A stretch of DNA of 64,000 bases from NCBI GenBank assembly GCA_023438065.1, contig JAEXRH010000015.1, positions 186,001 through 250,000 of the forward strand. The letters run 5' to 3'. The translations under genes and the position numbers were made by a program. Shown here piece by piece: positions 47,490-56,560 of the stretch (position 1 is its first letter; the number at the start of each line of letters is the position of its first letter). A model generated the notes under the pieces. That model was not told the DNA's origin. It did no database searches and worked only from the letters and a program-made list of their open reading frames with translations. Source of the DNA: Spirochaetota bacterium (lineage in GTDB: Bacteria > Spirochaetota > Spirochaetia > Treponematales > Treponemataceae).

Positions 47490-48185
47490 ATGAGCAACGA
47501 ACGAATACTCGTCGTGGACGACGAGGAACCGATCAGGGAATTACTGGGCTACAATCTGGAAAAAGACGGGTTTCGCGTATCCGCGAGCGCTTCCGGGGAA
47601 GACGCGCTCAAGTCGGTCAGGACGAATCCGCCCGACCTCATCCTCCTCGATCTCATGCTCCCCGGGATGAGCGGCCTCGACCTTTGCAGAAAACTCAAGG
47701 CGAGCCCCGAGACCGCCGACATCCCGGTGATCATGATAACGGCGAAAACCGAGGACGCCGACGTGGTCCTCGGCCTCGAGCTCGGGGCGGAGGACTACGT
47801 GACGAAACCCTTCTCGACGAAGGTGCTCCTCGCGCGGGTCAGGGCCGCCCTCCGGCGACGGGAGCGAAAGATAGCGCCCGCGGAGGACGCGAGACTCGCG
47901 ATCCACGGCATCGTCATCGACCCGGAGCGGCACGAGGTTTTCCTCGACTCGAAGCCGGTCGCCCTCTCGGTGACGGAGTTCGAGATCCTCGGGTATCTCG
48001 TGCGCAATCCCGGGAGGGTGCTCTCCCGTACCCAAATCATCAGCGCCGTCAAGGGCGAGTCCTATCCCGTCACCGAGCGTTCCATTGACGTCCAGATCCT
48101 GAGCATCCGGAAGAAGCTCGGGGACCGCGCCGAAGTCGTCGAGACGGTGCGCGGCATCGGCTACCGGATGAGGGACCCCGAATGA
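47490..48185 (+). CDS. phoB: Phosphate-responsive response regulator PhoB
   Basis: 231 residues, an OmpR/PhoB-type regulator. The receiver has VVDDEEP, phosphoacceptor Asp54 in LILLDLMLPGM, Thr in ITAKT and Lys in VTKPF. The C-terminal winged helix (about 130-231) has LSVTEFEILGYLVRNPG and the recognition helix in TERSIDVQILSIRKKLG. It presumably binds the GTTAA repeats between it and pstS and activates the pst genes when phosphate is scarce. Its stop overlaps the start of phoR (ATGA). Assignment to phosphate rather than another signal rests on the divergent pst operon. Confidence 0.9.
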   Translation: MSNERILVVDDEEPIRELLGYNLEKDGFRVSASASGEDALKSVRTNPPDLILLDLMLPGMSGLDLCRKLKASPETADIPVIMITAKTEDADVVLGLELGAEDYVTKPFSTKVLLARVRAALRRRERKIAPAEDARLAIHGIVIDPERHEVFLDSKPVALSVTEFEILGYLVRNPGRVLSRTQIISAVKGESYPVTERSIDVQILSIRKKLGDRAEVVETVRGIGYRMRDPE

Positions 48186-49963
48186 CGGCGCGCTCGGGTC
48201 GGGCTCCCCGCACCTGGGAGTACCTTTTCGCCGCGACGGGCACCGTGCTCCTCGTCGCGATCGCTGCCCTCGCCGCGGTGAGCCTCGTCGCCGTGAGGCG
48301 CACCGCCCTCCGCCAGAGCGAGGAAAACCTCCGCCAGTTCTCGTACGCGGTCGCGCGCATGCTCGACACCGAACCCCGGCTCCTCGATCCCGCGGAGCTC
48401 CAGCGCTTCTGCGAGAACCTCGGGAAGGAACGCGAGTTCCGGGTCACCTTCGTCGACGCGGCGGGTACCGTGATCGCGGACTCGGGAGCCAACCCCGCCT
48501 CGCTCGAGAATCACGCCACCAGGCCCGAGATCGCCGCGGCCCTCGCGGGAGAGGAGCGCGCGGCCGTCAGGGCGAGCAGCAGCGTCGGCAAGCGGATGGT
48601 CTATTACGCCGTCCCCTACCGGGGAAACGCCCTCAGGCTCGCGATGTCGGTCGGCTACATCGATTCGGCCTCGCGGACCATCGCGGGGGTCCTCGTCGCC
48701 GCGGCCCTCGCGATCTTCGCCTTCGCCGTCGCGGTAACCCTCCTCGCCACGAGAAAGATCACCGTCCCCGTCTCGGCCCTCGCCCAGACCGCGCACCGCT
48801 TCTCCGACGGAAGCCTCGACCTCAGGATCGACGCGACCGGCTTTCCCCGCGAGCTCGCCGAGCTCGCGGACACCCTCTCGATCATGGCGGCGCGCCTCGA
48901 CGAGAAGATCCGGGCCCTCGACCGGCAAAACCGGGAAACCGGGGCGATCCTATCGGGAATGAACGACGCGCTCATCGTCATCGACCGCGACCTCCGCGTC
49001 GAACGGGCAAACCCCGCGGCTTGCGAGCTCTTCTCGCTCGATCCCGAGTCGGCGCGGGGCATTCCGCTCATACAGGCCGTAAGGAGCGTCGAGATCGTGG
49101 ACCTCGTCGCGCGCGGGGCCCCGCTCGGGGACAGCGAGACCGTCGAGCTGAAAACGCCCGCGGGCGCTAAGAGCCTCCTCGTCCGCGTGAGCCGCCCCGG
49201 GGACGACGGGCTCGCGATCCTCGCCTTCGGCGACGTCACCCGGCTCAAGCGGCTCGAGCGGGTCAGGCAGGATTTCGTCGCGAACGTCTCGCACGAGCTG
49301 AAAACCCCGGTCACCTCGATTCAGGGGTTCATCGAGACCCTGAAGGACGGCGCGATGGAGGATCCGGCCGCGGCCAGGAAGTTTCTCGACATCATGGATC
49401 AGCAGAGCGCGCGCCTCGCGGCCATCGTGGACGACCTTCTCGCCATATCGCGGCTCGAGCAGGCCGAGGGAACCGAGATCCCCCGCGAACCGACGCGGAT
49501 CGCGAATCTCTTCGAGGACGTGCGGACCCTGTGCGCGGATATCGCCGCGAAGAAGGGAACGACGCTCGTCTTCGATCCCGGCGAGGGACTCGAATGCGCC
49601 GTCAACCCCGGTCTCGTCGAGCAGGCGATCGTGAACCTCGTCCTCAACGGGATCAAGTACAGCCCCTCGGGCGCCCGCGTCGCGGTCACCGCGCGACTCA
49701 AGGACGCCCCGGAGGGGGGACTCAAGGACGGAAAGACCCTTGTCGTCGAGGTCGCGGATAACGGGATCGGCATCTCGGAGAAAAACCTCGAACGGGTATT
49801 CGAGCGATTCTACCGCGTCGACGCGGGACGGAGCCGCGAGCAGGGAGGGACGGGACTCGGCCTCTCGATCGTCCGGCACATCGCGCTCGCGCACGGCGGC
49901 ACCGTCTCCGTGAAAAGCGTCGAGGGGGAAGGAAGCGTTTTCACGATGGAGATCCCGGCGTAA
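48182..49963 (+). CDS. phoR: Phosphate sensor histidine kinase PhoR
   Basis: 593 residues. Two transmembrane helices (about 14-38 and 167-189) flank a small periplasmic sensor. HAMP (about 190-245), PAS (about 250-350), HisKA with phospho-His371 in VSHELKTPVTSIQG and HATPase domain (NLVLNGIKYSPSG, GTGLGLSIVRHIA) follow in order. This is the PhoR/WalK layout. With PhoB it forms the phosphate-starvation two-component system, normally inhibited by the Pst transporter and PhoU when phosphate is plentiful; neither PhoU nor PstB is encoded here. A GC hairpin with a TTTT tail follows the stop. Confidence 0.9.
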   Translation: MTARSGRAPRTWEYLFAATGTVLLVAIAALAAVSLVAVRRTALRQSEENLRQFSYAVARMLDTEPRLLDPAELQRFCENLGKEREFRVTFVDAAGTVIADSGANPASLENHATRPEIAAALAGEERAAVRASSSVGKRMVYYAVPYRGNALRLAMSVGYIDSASRTIAGVLVAAALAIFAFAVAVTLLATRKITVPVSALAQTAHRFSDGSLDLRIDATGFPRELAELADTLSIMAARLDEKIRALDRQNRETGAILSGMNDALIVIDRDLRVERANPAACELFSLDPESARGIPLIQAVRSVEIVDLVARGAPLGDSETVELKTPAGAKSLLVRVSRPGDDGLAILAFGDVTRLKRLERVRQDFVANVSHELKTPVTSIQGFIETLKDGAMEDPAAARKFLDIMDQQSARLAAIVDDLLAISRLEQAEGTEIPREPTRIANLFEDVRTLCADIAAKKGTTLVFDPGEGLECAVNPGLVEQAIVNLVLNGIKYSPSGARVAVTARLKDAPEGGLKDGKTLVVEVADNGIGISEKNLERVFERFYRVDAGRSREQGGTGLGLSIVRHIALAHGGTVSVKSVEGEGSVFTMEIPA

Positions 49964-49988
49964 GGGGAAACGGCCCTGAGCCGGGGGA

Positions 49989-50014
49989 CCGCGAGGGGAC
50001 AATCGCGGCGTTTT
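49989..50014 (+). terminator. Weak terminator after phoR
   Basis: Stem ccgcga / tcgcgg with an 8-nt loop, then cg and TTTT. It overlaps the -35 of the next gene, so it may instead be incidental. Confidence 0.35.
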
Positions 50015-50024
50015 CTGCTATAGT
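49996..50024 (+). promoter_or_regulatory. Leaderless promoter of the RluA-type gene
   Basis: GGGACA (49996-50001), 17-bp spacer, TATAGT (50019-50024), 7 nt to the ATG at 50032; no Shine-Dalgarno. Confidence 0.55.
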
Positions 50025-50031
50025 TCGGGGT

Positions 50032-50787
50032 ATGAAAGCATCCGCAGGTTTCTCAGTCGTGTACCAAGACGACGCCATCGTCGTTCTCAATAAGCAATCG
50101 GGCCTCCTCGTGGCGGCCGACCGGTGGGACCCCGACGCGCCGAGGCTCGACGTCCTCGCGACGAAGGAGCTGTGCGGCGAGGGCGAACGGCTCTACGCCG
50201 TGCATCGCATCGACCAGGACACCTCGGGCCTCGTCATCTACGCGCGCACCGACGCCGCGCACCGGACGCTCAGCATGGCCTTCGAGAACCGCGAGGTCGG
50301 CAAGACCTACCATGCCCTCGTGCACGGCCGCCCCGACTGGGACGAGCTCGAGGTGACGGAACCCCTCCGCGCCGACGGCGACGCCAAGCACCGCACGGTC
50401 AGGGACAAGAAAAACGGGAAAGACGCGAGAACGCTGTTCCGCTTCATCGGGTCCTGCGGGCCCTATAGCTGGATCGAGGCAAAGCCCGTGACCGGCAGGA
50501 CGCACCAGATCCGCGTCCACCTCGCCCTCTCCGGGCTCACCATCGCCTGCGACCCGCTCTACGGTAACGGAGAGCCGCTCCTTCTGTCGAAGATCAAGCG
50601 ATCATGGCGCGGGGACGAGTTCGAGGAGCGGCCGATCCTCGACCGGCTCGCGCTCCACGCGTGGAAGATGCGCGTCGCCCACCCCGTGACGGGAGAGCCG
50701 ATGGAGTTTACCGCGCCCTACCCGCGCGACCTCGACGCGACGAGAAAGCAGCTCGCGAAGATCTTCGGAACCGACCCCCTCGCGTAA
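50032..50787 (+). CDS. RluA-family pseudouridine synthase
   Basis: 251 residues. The catalytic Asp lies in VHRIDQDTSGLVIYART, the RluA/RsuA motif II; GKTYHALVHG, PVTGRTHQIRVHLALSG and CDPLYG are further family motifs. There is no S4 domain, so it resembles RluA-type or YjbO-like single-domain enzymes that convert specific uridines in rRNA or tRNA to pseudouridine. The exact target cannot be told from the sequence. It is convergent with the ACT-domain gene only nine bases away. Confidence 0.85.
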   Translation: MKASAGFSVVYQDDAIVVLNKQSGLLVAADRWDPDAPRLDVLATKELCGEGERLYAVHRIDQDTSGLVIYARTDAAHRTLSMAFENREVGKTYHALVHGRPDWDELEVTEPLRADGDAKHRTVRDKKNGKDARTLFRFIGSCGPYSWIEAKPVTGRTHQIRVHLALSGLTIACDPLYGNGEPLLLSKIKRSWRGDEFEERPILDRLALHAWKMRVAHPVTGEPMEFTAPYPRDLDATRKQLAKIFGTDPLA

Positions 50788-50796
50788 CGCCGCCGG

Positions 50797-51180
50797 TCAG
50801 GCGCGCGGGACGACCTCGAAGCCCGCCCCGGAGAGCGCCCCGACGGCGCGCTCGAGCGAGGTTTCCTTCAGCATGAGATAATCGGTGTCGAAGGTCGAGA
50901 GCGTGAAGACGCTCACGCCGGCCGCGGCGAGCGGCGCGCAGATCGAGCTCATGACGCCGACCATCCCGAAATCGAGCGGTCCCTCGACCATGAGCATCCT
51001 CCAGCCCGGTTCTTCCCTCGGCGCGCGCGGCGCGCGCGAGGTTTCCCTGACGACCGAGATCTCGTCGGCGGTCCGCGTCACGCTCGCGAAGCCGGGTTCC
51101 GCGAATATGTCGGCGGGAATCCGCTCGTCGGCGCCGAAGCGGCACACGGAAAAAGTCCCCGCAAGCAAGATGAGTTTCAT
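50797..51180 (-). CDS. ACT-domain protein (ACT_7 type)
   Basis: 127 residues, essentially one or two ACT domains. It begins with LILLAGTFSVCRF and contains EISVVRE, then GWRMLMVEGPLDFGMVGVMSSICAPLAAAGVSVFTLSTFDTDYLML, split here only by description: the FGMVGV turn, the AAAGVSVF helix-strand and the STFDTDYLML strand are characteristic of the aspartokinase-like ACT_7 family. Such small proteins bind amino acids and are often regulatory. It is last in the minus-strand operon after the Rsm22-like gene, 18 bases away. Ligand unknown. Confidence 0.72.
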   Translation of the reverse strand: MKLILLAGTFSVCRFGADERIPADIFAEPGFASVTRTADEISVVRETSRAPRAPREEPGWRMLMVEGPLDFGMVGVMSSICAPLAAAGVSVFTLSTFDTDYLMLKETSLERAVGALSGAGFEVVPRA

Positions 51181-51198
51181 CGTAAGGCGTTCCTTGAC

Positions 51199-52911
51199 CT
51201 ACAGTCTGATCACGATCGCGTCGGTCTTCGGGTCGCGCTCGGGGTTCTTCCGGTCGGGCATCGGTACCTCGACGAGACTCCCCGACACGCATTTCGAAAG
51301 ATAGTCCGCCGCCTCGTAGGTTCCCGAGAGCATCACCATCCCGAGCGCGGAGCAGCCGTAACGGCCCGTGTGGTAATCGGGGAGCCTGATGGGATCGGAG
51401 GTTACGCGAACGGCAAGCCCGCTGAAAAGGGACGCGAGCCGGGACACGGTCTCCGAATCGGTCGACGGCGCGGCGACCTCGTCCGCGGGAGCGTCACCGG
51501 CCGGGGCGCTCGAGCGCGCGGCGAACACGAAGGAGAGCGCGGCGCGGTCCTTCGAGAGGCCCGAGTCCTCCGAGAGCTTGTGGAGCCGCGCCGGGGCGTC
51601 GGCGGTATCGAGGACGAAATGGCACCACTTCCCCTTCTTGAGGCCGGGAAAGGGACACACGAGCGCGTGGGGACACGGGGACGCGACGGAAAAACCCGAG
51701 CGGATGAACGCGTCGCGAAGGAGCGAGACGAACCTGGCCGCGCGCGGCACGCCCGGCTCGACGATAAGAATCGAGGCGTCCCCGTCGGCGTAGCTTTCGA
51801 GGTCCTTCGCGTGGTGCTTCGCCTGCTGCTCGAGCGGCGCGGGATTGTCCCAGAAAAGCTCGTTGAACATGTTCGCGCTCGCGACGAAGGCGACGCGGCG
51901 GCGAAGGGACACCCCGCACTCGCCCTTGACCCTGACGATCTGCCAGGGCTCGTCCCCCGTCTTCGCGGCGAGCGAGAGGAAGAGCTCCTCGCCGAGGGAG
52001 AGCGAAGCCTGGGAGATGTCGACGCAATACCAGGTAAGTTTCGCCTTGCGCAAATCGGGCCGGGCCATCCAGAGCGCGATCGGGAGGGTCAGGGGACCCG
52101 AGCCGAGGTCGACGGCCGCGTCGCCGTCCTTGAGTTCGAGGGTAAGACCCGAGAAAAGGCGGGTAAGCCTGACGAGGTTCCACCACTGAAAGTAGCGGAC
52201 GTAGGCCGAAAGGGTCGCCGGCTCGTTCATGTAGCCGACGCGCCGGTCTCCCCGCTCGTCGGTGAGCGCGTGGGAGAGCTCGCGCACGTCCTGGGGCAGC
52301 GCCTGGAGGCGCTTGCTGTCGAGCGGGAGAACGGCTTGCGCGATATCCCAGAACGAGTCGAGAAGCGCCTTCGTCTCCGGGAGGAGATCGGCGAACACGG
52401 GTGCGAGTTCCCGGGGCGGCGCGAAGGAAGGCCGTCGGCTCTTGCGGGCCTCGGGCGCGCCGTTCCCGTCGCGGCGCGGGGCGCGGGAATGGGCTTCATC
52501 TCCGGGCCGGGGCCGGTCGAAACGCGCGGGACGATCCCCTCCCGGGACGCGCTTGCCCGGCGCCGCGGCGTCGCCGCGGGCGAAACGCGCGGGGCGATCC
52601 CCGCCCGCCGCGCGACTTCCCGAAACCGTTCTGTCGTCACGGCCGAAACGCTCGCCCGAGCCGGGGCGCGTGCCCGATCGGGCCGCGGGCCGACTCTCGC
52701 CCGAGGGACGCCCGCGGGACGGGCCCTCTCCCCGGCGCGGAGCCGCGGGCCCTTCGGGTCGGGAACCGGGCCGCCGCGAGCCTACCCGGGATTCGCGCTC
52801 GCTGCGGTCGCGCTCCTTCGTTTCGGAGCCTTTTTTGTCGGCGCGCGTTCTCTTCGAGACGATATTCTCATAGAACGGCTTATTCGCCGTCCCGTCGTTC
52901 TTCTCTGCCAT
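51199..52911 (-). CDS. Rsm22-like rRNA methyltransferase with long disordered N-terminus
   Basis: 570 residues (start at the second of two close ATGs; 52920 is the alternative). The first 170 residues are Arg/Gly/Pro/Ser-rich and disordered, with the motif GGDRPARF repeated. A SAM-binding domain follows (AVDLGSGPLTLPIALWMA, LTWYCVDIS, NMFNELFWDN), then a Cys/His cluster CPHALVCPFPGLKKGKWCHF, the hallmark of Rsm22 (in mitochondria an Fe-S-containing small-subunit assembly factor; in bacteria a predicted methyltransferase). The C-terminal segment after about residue 480 is not recognised. It overlaps the merR start region by 32 bases, evidence of translational coupling. Confidence 0.78.
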   Translation of the reverse strand: MAEKNDGTANKPFYENIVSKRTRADKKGSETKERDRSERESRVGSRRPGSRPEGPAAPRRGEGPSRGRPSGESRPAARSGTRPGSGERFGRDDRTVSGSRAAGGDRPARFARGDAAAPGKRVPGGDRPARFDRPRPGDEAHSRAPRRDGNGAPEARKSRRPSFAPPRELAPVFADLLPETKALLDSFWDIAQAVLPLDSKRLQALPQDVRELSHALTDERGDRRVGYMNEPATLSAYVRYFQWWNLVRLTRLFSGLTLELKDGDAAVDLGSGPLTLPIALWMARPDLRKAKLTWYCVDISQASLSLGEELFLSLAAKTGDEPWQIVRVKGECGVSLRRRVAFVASANMFNELFWDNPAPLEQQAKHHAKDLESYADGDASILIVEPGVPRAARFVSLLRDAFIRSGFSVASPCPHALVCPFPGLKKGKWCHFVLDTADAPARLHKLSEDSGLSKDRAALSFVFAARSSAPAGDAPADEVAAPSTDSETVSRLASLFSGLAVRVTSDPIRLPDYHTGRYGCSALGMVMLSGTYEAADYLSKCVSGSLVEVPMPDRKNPERDPKTDAIVIRL

Positions 52912-53236
52912 CTTCCCCATCCTTCCGTTTCTTCACGATCGCGTAGAGCCCCATGAGCTCCGCGCGCACTTGCCCGACGGCCTCGCGCGCGCTTGAATGG
53001 CGCGCGTCCGTCAGTTCGGCGACGAGCCTCTCGCCCGCGCCCTCCAGGGTGTACTTTTTTTCATGAACGAGATATTTCAGCCGCTCGATGAGCTCGAGGT
53101 CGCGTTCCCCGTAGACGCGCCGTCCCTCGTCGTCGCGCCGCGGTCTCAGGAAGGGAACCGCGTCTTCCCAGTAGCGGAGCGCGTGGGCCTTCACGCCCGT
53201 GATGCGCTCGACGTCGCCGATGCCGTACTCGGCCAT
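52880..53236 (-). CDS. MerR-family transcriptional regulator
   Basis: 118 residues. The N-terminal winged helix reads YGIGDVERITGVKAHALRYWE, the MerR HTH, with RRVYGERDLELIERLKYLVH as the second DNA-contacting and linker helix. A short helical dimerisation region and a basic/acidic charged tail (RKDGEDGREERRDGE) follow; no ligand-binding domain or metal-binding cysteines are seen. So it likely senses no metal, or it acts with a partner. It lies between der and the Rsm22-like gene, overlapping the latter by 32 bases. Confidence 0.88.
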   Translation of the reverse strand: MAEYGIGDVERITGVKAHALRYWEDAVPFLRPRRDDEGRRVYGERDLELIERLKYLVHEKKYTLEGAGERLVAELTDARHSSAREAVGQVRAELMGLYAIVKKRKDGEDGREERRDGE

Positions 53237-53263
53237 TCTATCGCCTCCGCGGAAGGCCCGGAC

Positions 53264-54724
53264 TCACTCGTCCCGGTCTTCCCACTTCTTCCGGCTGCCC
53301 TTCACCTCGACGACGACCGGGATGCGGTCGAATCCGAGGTCCTTCCTGATGCGATTCCTGATGTACGACACGTATGAGTCCGTGACCGCTTCGGGGCGGG
53401 TCGCGAACACGAGAAACTTCACGGGATTCGTCTGGGTCTGGACGATGTAGCGGATCTTGAATTTGTTCGCCCTTCCTTGCGGGGGCGGCGAGGCCGCGAC
53501 CCAGTCCGAGAGCGCGAGATTGAGCGCGCTCGTCTCGATCTTCCGCGAGAGCTGTCCGTAGAGCTCGATCGCCGTGTTGAGGAGCTCCTTGATCCCGGTG
53601 CCCTCGAGCGCCGAGAGCGCGAGGATCGGGGCGTACTCCATCTGGCCGAACATGACGCGCATGTTCCGCGACGCGTCCTTGAAGGTCTTCTTGTCCTGGT
53701 CCATCGTGTCCCATTTGTTGAGCACGAATATGACCCCGAGGCCCTCGGCCGTCGCGTGCGCGATGATCTTCTTGTCCTGCTCGGCGAGCCCTTCCTTCGC
53801 GTCTATCATGTGGAAGACGACGTCCGCGTCCTTCAGGGTCTTTATCGCGCGATTCACCGAGTAGTACTCGATGTCTTCCTTTACGCGGCTCTTCCGCCTG
53901 ATACCCGCGGTGTCGAGCACGCGGAACGTATGGCCCCGGTACGAGAACTCGCCCTCGACGACGTCGCGCGTGGTTCCGGCGATATCGGAGACGATCGACG
54001 CCTCGGTGCCGGTGAGCCGGTTCGAGAGCGTGGACTTGCCGGTGTTCGGCTTCCCGACGATCGCGATCCTGATCGCCTTCTCCTCCTCGCCTTCCTCGAC
54101 GCGCAAGAAGTCTAGCCGCTTCGTGATCGCCTCGCCGAGCTCGATGATGTTGTCCCCGTGCTCGGCGCTGACGAAGAGAACCTCGTCGAAACCGAACCGG
54201 AGGAAATTCCACGCGTCCGCCTCGCGACGCCCGCCCTCGGTCTTGTTGACGGCGACGAGAAGCTTGTCGCGGTAGGGCCTGAGGAGCTTGATGAACTCCT
54301 CGTCCTCCGCGGTCGCCGGTCCCGCCTCGAGAAGAAGGAGGATCTCGTCGGCCTTCTTGAGCGCGTTGAGGGTCTTCTCGACGACGAGCTCGTCCATCGC
54401 GGCGTCGGGGGTGCCGGCGACGCGGTCGAGCTTGAAGCCGCCGGTGTCCATGACGCGGACGGGCTTCCCGTTTATGAAGGCCTCGTCCTCGATCGGGTCG
54501 CGCGTGACGCCGGGCGTCGGGTCGGTGATCGCGCGCCGCTTCCTGAGGAAACGGTTGAAAAGCGTCGACTTCCCGACGTTCGGGCGACCCACGATCACGA
54601 CAAGGGGCTGGTTCCGGTAGGTCTTGTCTTCGTCGAAGACGCGTTCGGCGCCGTTCGCTTCGGCGGGAATCGGATTCCCCTCGCCGCCGGTCATATCTTC
54701 CACGATCCTGTCTTTCTTCTTCAT
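53264..54724 (-). CDS. der: Ribosome-assembly GTPase Der (EngA)
   Basis: 486 residues, slightly long for the family. It has the two consecutive GTPase domains: G1 VGRPNVGKSTLFNRFL and VGKPNTGKSTLSNRL; G3 DTGGFKL and DTAGIRR; G4 NKTEG and NKWDTM. The C-terminal KH-like domain (FKIRYIVQTQTNPVKFLVFATRP) is present. Der is essential for 50S subunit maturation in most bacteria. An N-terminal extension of about 40 residues (EGNPIPAEANGAERVFDEDK) is unusual. ATG at 54724 lies 4 bases after the stop of the PTS enzyme I gene; a GTG at 54739 is an alternative start. Confidence 0.95.
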   Translation of the reverse strand: MKKKDRIVEDMTGGEGNPIPAEANGAERVFDEDKTYRNQPLVVIVGRPNVGKSTLFNRFLRKRRAITDPTPGVTRDPIEDEAFINGKPVRVMDTGGFKLDRVAGTPDAAMDELVVEKTLNALKKADEILLLLEAGPATAEDEEFIKLLRPYRDKLLVAVNKTEGGRREADAWNFLRFGFDEVLFVSAEHGDNIIELGEAITKRLDFLRVEEGEEEKAIRIAIVGKPNTGKSTLSNRLTGTEASIVSDIAGTTRDVVEGEFSYRGHTFRVLDTAGIRRKSRVKEDIEYYSVNRAIKTLKDADVVFHMIDAKEGLAEQDKKIIAHATAEGLGVIFVLNKWDTMDQDKKTFKDASRNMRVMFGQMEYAPILALSALEGTGIKELLNTAIELYGQLSRKIETSALNLALSDWVAASPPPQGRANKFKIRYIVQTQTNPVKFLVFATRPEAVTDSYVSYIRNRIRKDLGFDRIPVVVEVKGSRKKWEDRDE

Positions 54725-54728
54725 TCTC

Positions 54729-56495
54729 TCACCGTTCACCTTCGAGCTCGCAGGCCTTGAGTTTTCCCTGTACGAGCTTCCTGATCTCCCGCGCCGTCGA
54801 AAGGCCGGTAACCGCGCGCGCGAGTTCCTCCGCGTCCGAGACCGAAACCATGCGAACGAGCGCCTTCACCTGCGGGATCGCCGCGCTCGACATGCTGAAA
54901 TTACGCAACCCCATGCCGAGAAGGAGGAACGCCGACTCCGGGTCGCCGGCCATCTCGCCGCACATCGAGACCTCGACCCCGTTCGCGCGCCCCGCGTCGA
55001 TCGTCGTCTGGATGAGCCTGAGGACCGCGGGATTGAGGCAGTCGAAAAGGTGCGCGACCTTCGGGTTCTCCCGATCGACGGCCATGGAATATTGCGTGAG
55101 GTCGTTCGTGCCGATCGACATGAAGTCGACGCGCTTGGCGATGAGATCGGCGCAAACGGCCGCGGACGGAACCTCGATCATGACGCCGCACTTGCACTCG
55201 CGCGCGTACGGAAGCCCCGCGCGCTCGAGCTCGGCCTTCGCTTCCTCGAGCACCTCGTACGCCTCGTCGAGTTCCTCGACGCAGGAGATCATCGGGAACA
55301 TGATGCGCAGGTCCCCGGCGACGCCGGCGCGAAGGAGGGCGCGGAGCTGGGCGCGAAACGCGTCCCTGCGGTCGAGGCAGTAGCGGATCGCGCGCCATCC
55401 GAGCAGGGGGTTCTTCTCGCCGAGCGAGCGCTGCTCGCCGATCATCTTGTCGCCGCCCGCGTCCAGGGTCCTGATCACGGTCGGCTTGCCGGCCATGCCG
55501 ATGACCGCGGCGCGGTAGGAGGCATATTGGGTCTCCTCGTCGGGAAGGGAATCCGAGCCGAGGAAAAGGAATTCGGAGCGAAAAAGACCGACGCCCTCGG
55601 CGCCCGACTCGATCGCGTCCCTCGTCTCGCCGGGAAACGCGATGTTCGCGCGGAGGGTCACCGCGATCCCGTCGCGGGTTACCGCGGGCTCTCCCGCGAA
55701 GCGCGCGATCTCGAGCGCTCCCGCCTTGCGAGCGATCGCCTTCGCGCGCGCGGACGCGACGAGTTCGGGCGAGGGATCGAGCGTCACGATGCCCGAATCC
55801 GCGTCGAGCACGGCGACCTCGCCGTCCGAGACGGCCTCGAGGATCCCCCTGACGCCCATGATGGCCGGCATCGCCCAGGCGCGGGCGAGGATCGCCACGT
55901 GACTCGTCGCGCCGCCTTCCTCGAGCACGATGCCCGAGATCCCGGCGTCGCGAAGGGCGAGCGCCTCGGAGGGTTTGACGTTCCGCGCGACGACGATGGA
56001 GCCCGAGGGGATGAACCGGCTTCGGGGCGAGACCCTCGGCGCCGATCCGGTTGCCCGGGAGAAACCGTCGCTCAGGAGATGGCGCATCACGCGGCCGAAC
56101 GCGTCCTCGATATCGACGGCGCGCTCGGAAAGATAGGCGTCGCCAGAGGCCTTAAGGGACCCCGAGGCGACGTCGACGCGATCCTTGAGGATCGCCTCTA
56201 TGTTGAAAAGATCGGCGTCGAGCGCCTTCCGGATCATCGGGATGAATTCGGGATCGGAGAGCATCATCAGGTGGGTATCGAGTATTTCGCTCCGCTCGCG
56301 TTCCCGGTTTCCCCGAAGGAGGTCGATCTCGCCGCGGGCCTTGTCGACCGCGGACTCGAAACGGCGCCAGTGCGCGTCCGCGTCGCCCGAGTTTATAGCG
56401 TAACGGGGTATGGTCGTTGCGTCGTCGTCGAGGAGTCGGAAAACCGGTCCGCTCGCGACGCCGCCGGAAGCCGACAGGCCTTCAAATATTCTCAC
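54729..56495 (-). CDS. ptsI: PTS enzyme I (phosphoenolpyruvate-protein phosphotransferase)
   Basis: 588 residues, the length of EI. His199 in LEEGGATSHVAILARA is the phosphorylated histidine; VGLFRSEFLFLG, TLDAGGDKM, MIEVPSA and the active-site Cys loop SMCGEMAGD mark the PEP-binding barrel. It transfers phosphate from PEP to HPr. It lacks the N-terminal GAF domain of PtsP. No HPr or EII genes are nearby; in spirochaetes lacking sugar EIIs this system may be regulatory. The start is GTG at 56495, and TATATT ends 7 nt before it, a leaderless GTG candidate. It opens the operon ptsI-der-merR-rsm22-ACT. Confidence 0.92.
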   Translation of the reverse strand: MRIFEGLSASGGVASGPVFRLLDDDATTIPRYAINSGDADAHWRRFESAVDKARGEIDLLRGNRERERSEILDTHLMMLSDPEFIPMIRKALDADLFNIEAILKDRVDVASGSLKASGDAYLSERAVDIEDAFGRVMRHLLSDGFSRATGSAPRVSPRSRFIPSGSIVVARNVKPSEALALRDAGISGIVLEEGGATSHVAILARAWAMPAIMGVRGILEAVSDGEVAVLDADSGIVTLDPSPELVASARAKAIARKAGALEIARFAGEPAVTRDGIAVTLRANIAFPGETRDAIESGAEGVGLFRSEFLFLGSDSLPDEETQYASYRAAVIGMAGKPTVIRTLDAGGDKMIGEQRSLGEKNPLLGWRAIRYCLDRRDAFRAQLRALLRAGVAGDLRIMFPMISCVEELDEAYEVLEEAKAELERAGLPYARECKCGVMIEVPSAAVCADLIAKRVDFMSIGTNDLTQYSMAVDRENPKVAHLFDCLNPAVLRLIQTTIDAGRANGVEVSMCGEMAGDPESAFLLLGMGLRNFSMSSAAIPQVKALVRMVSVSDAEELARAVTGLSTAREIRKLVQGKLKACELEGER

Positions 56496-56502
56496 GCGGT
56501 AG

Positions 56503-56508
56503 AATATA
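56503..56508 (-). promoter_or_regulatory. Leaderless -10 box of ptsI
   Basis: Minus strand TATATT, 7 nt before the GTG at 56495. The -35 is poor (tatgca or gtatgc 17-18 bases upstream) and overlaps the divergent promoter of the GerMN gene. Confidence 0.45.
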
Positions 56509-56524
56509 CCCCAAAAAAGCGCCC

Positions 56525-56553
56525 TTGCATACAGCCGGAAATCGGCGTATCAT
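56525..56553 (+). promoter_or_regulatory. Leaderless promoter of the GerMN gene
   Basis: TTGCAT (56525-56530), 17-bp spacer, TATCAT (56548-56553), 7 nt to the ATG at 56561. It favours this ATG over the in-frame one at 56552, which lies in the -10 box. Confidence 0.65.
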
Positions 56554-56560
56554 GGCCCCT

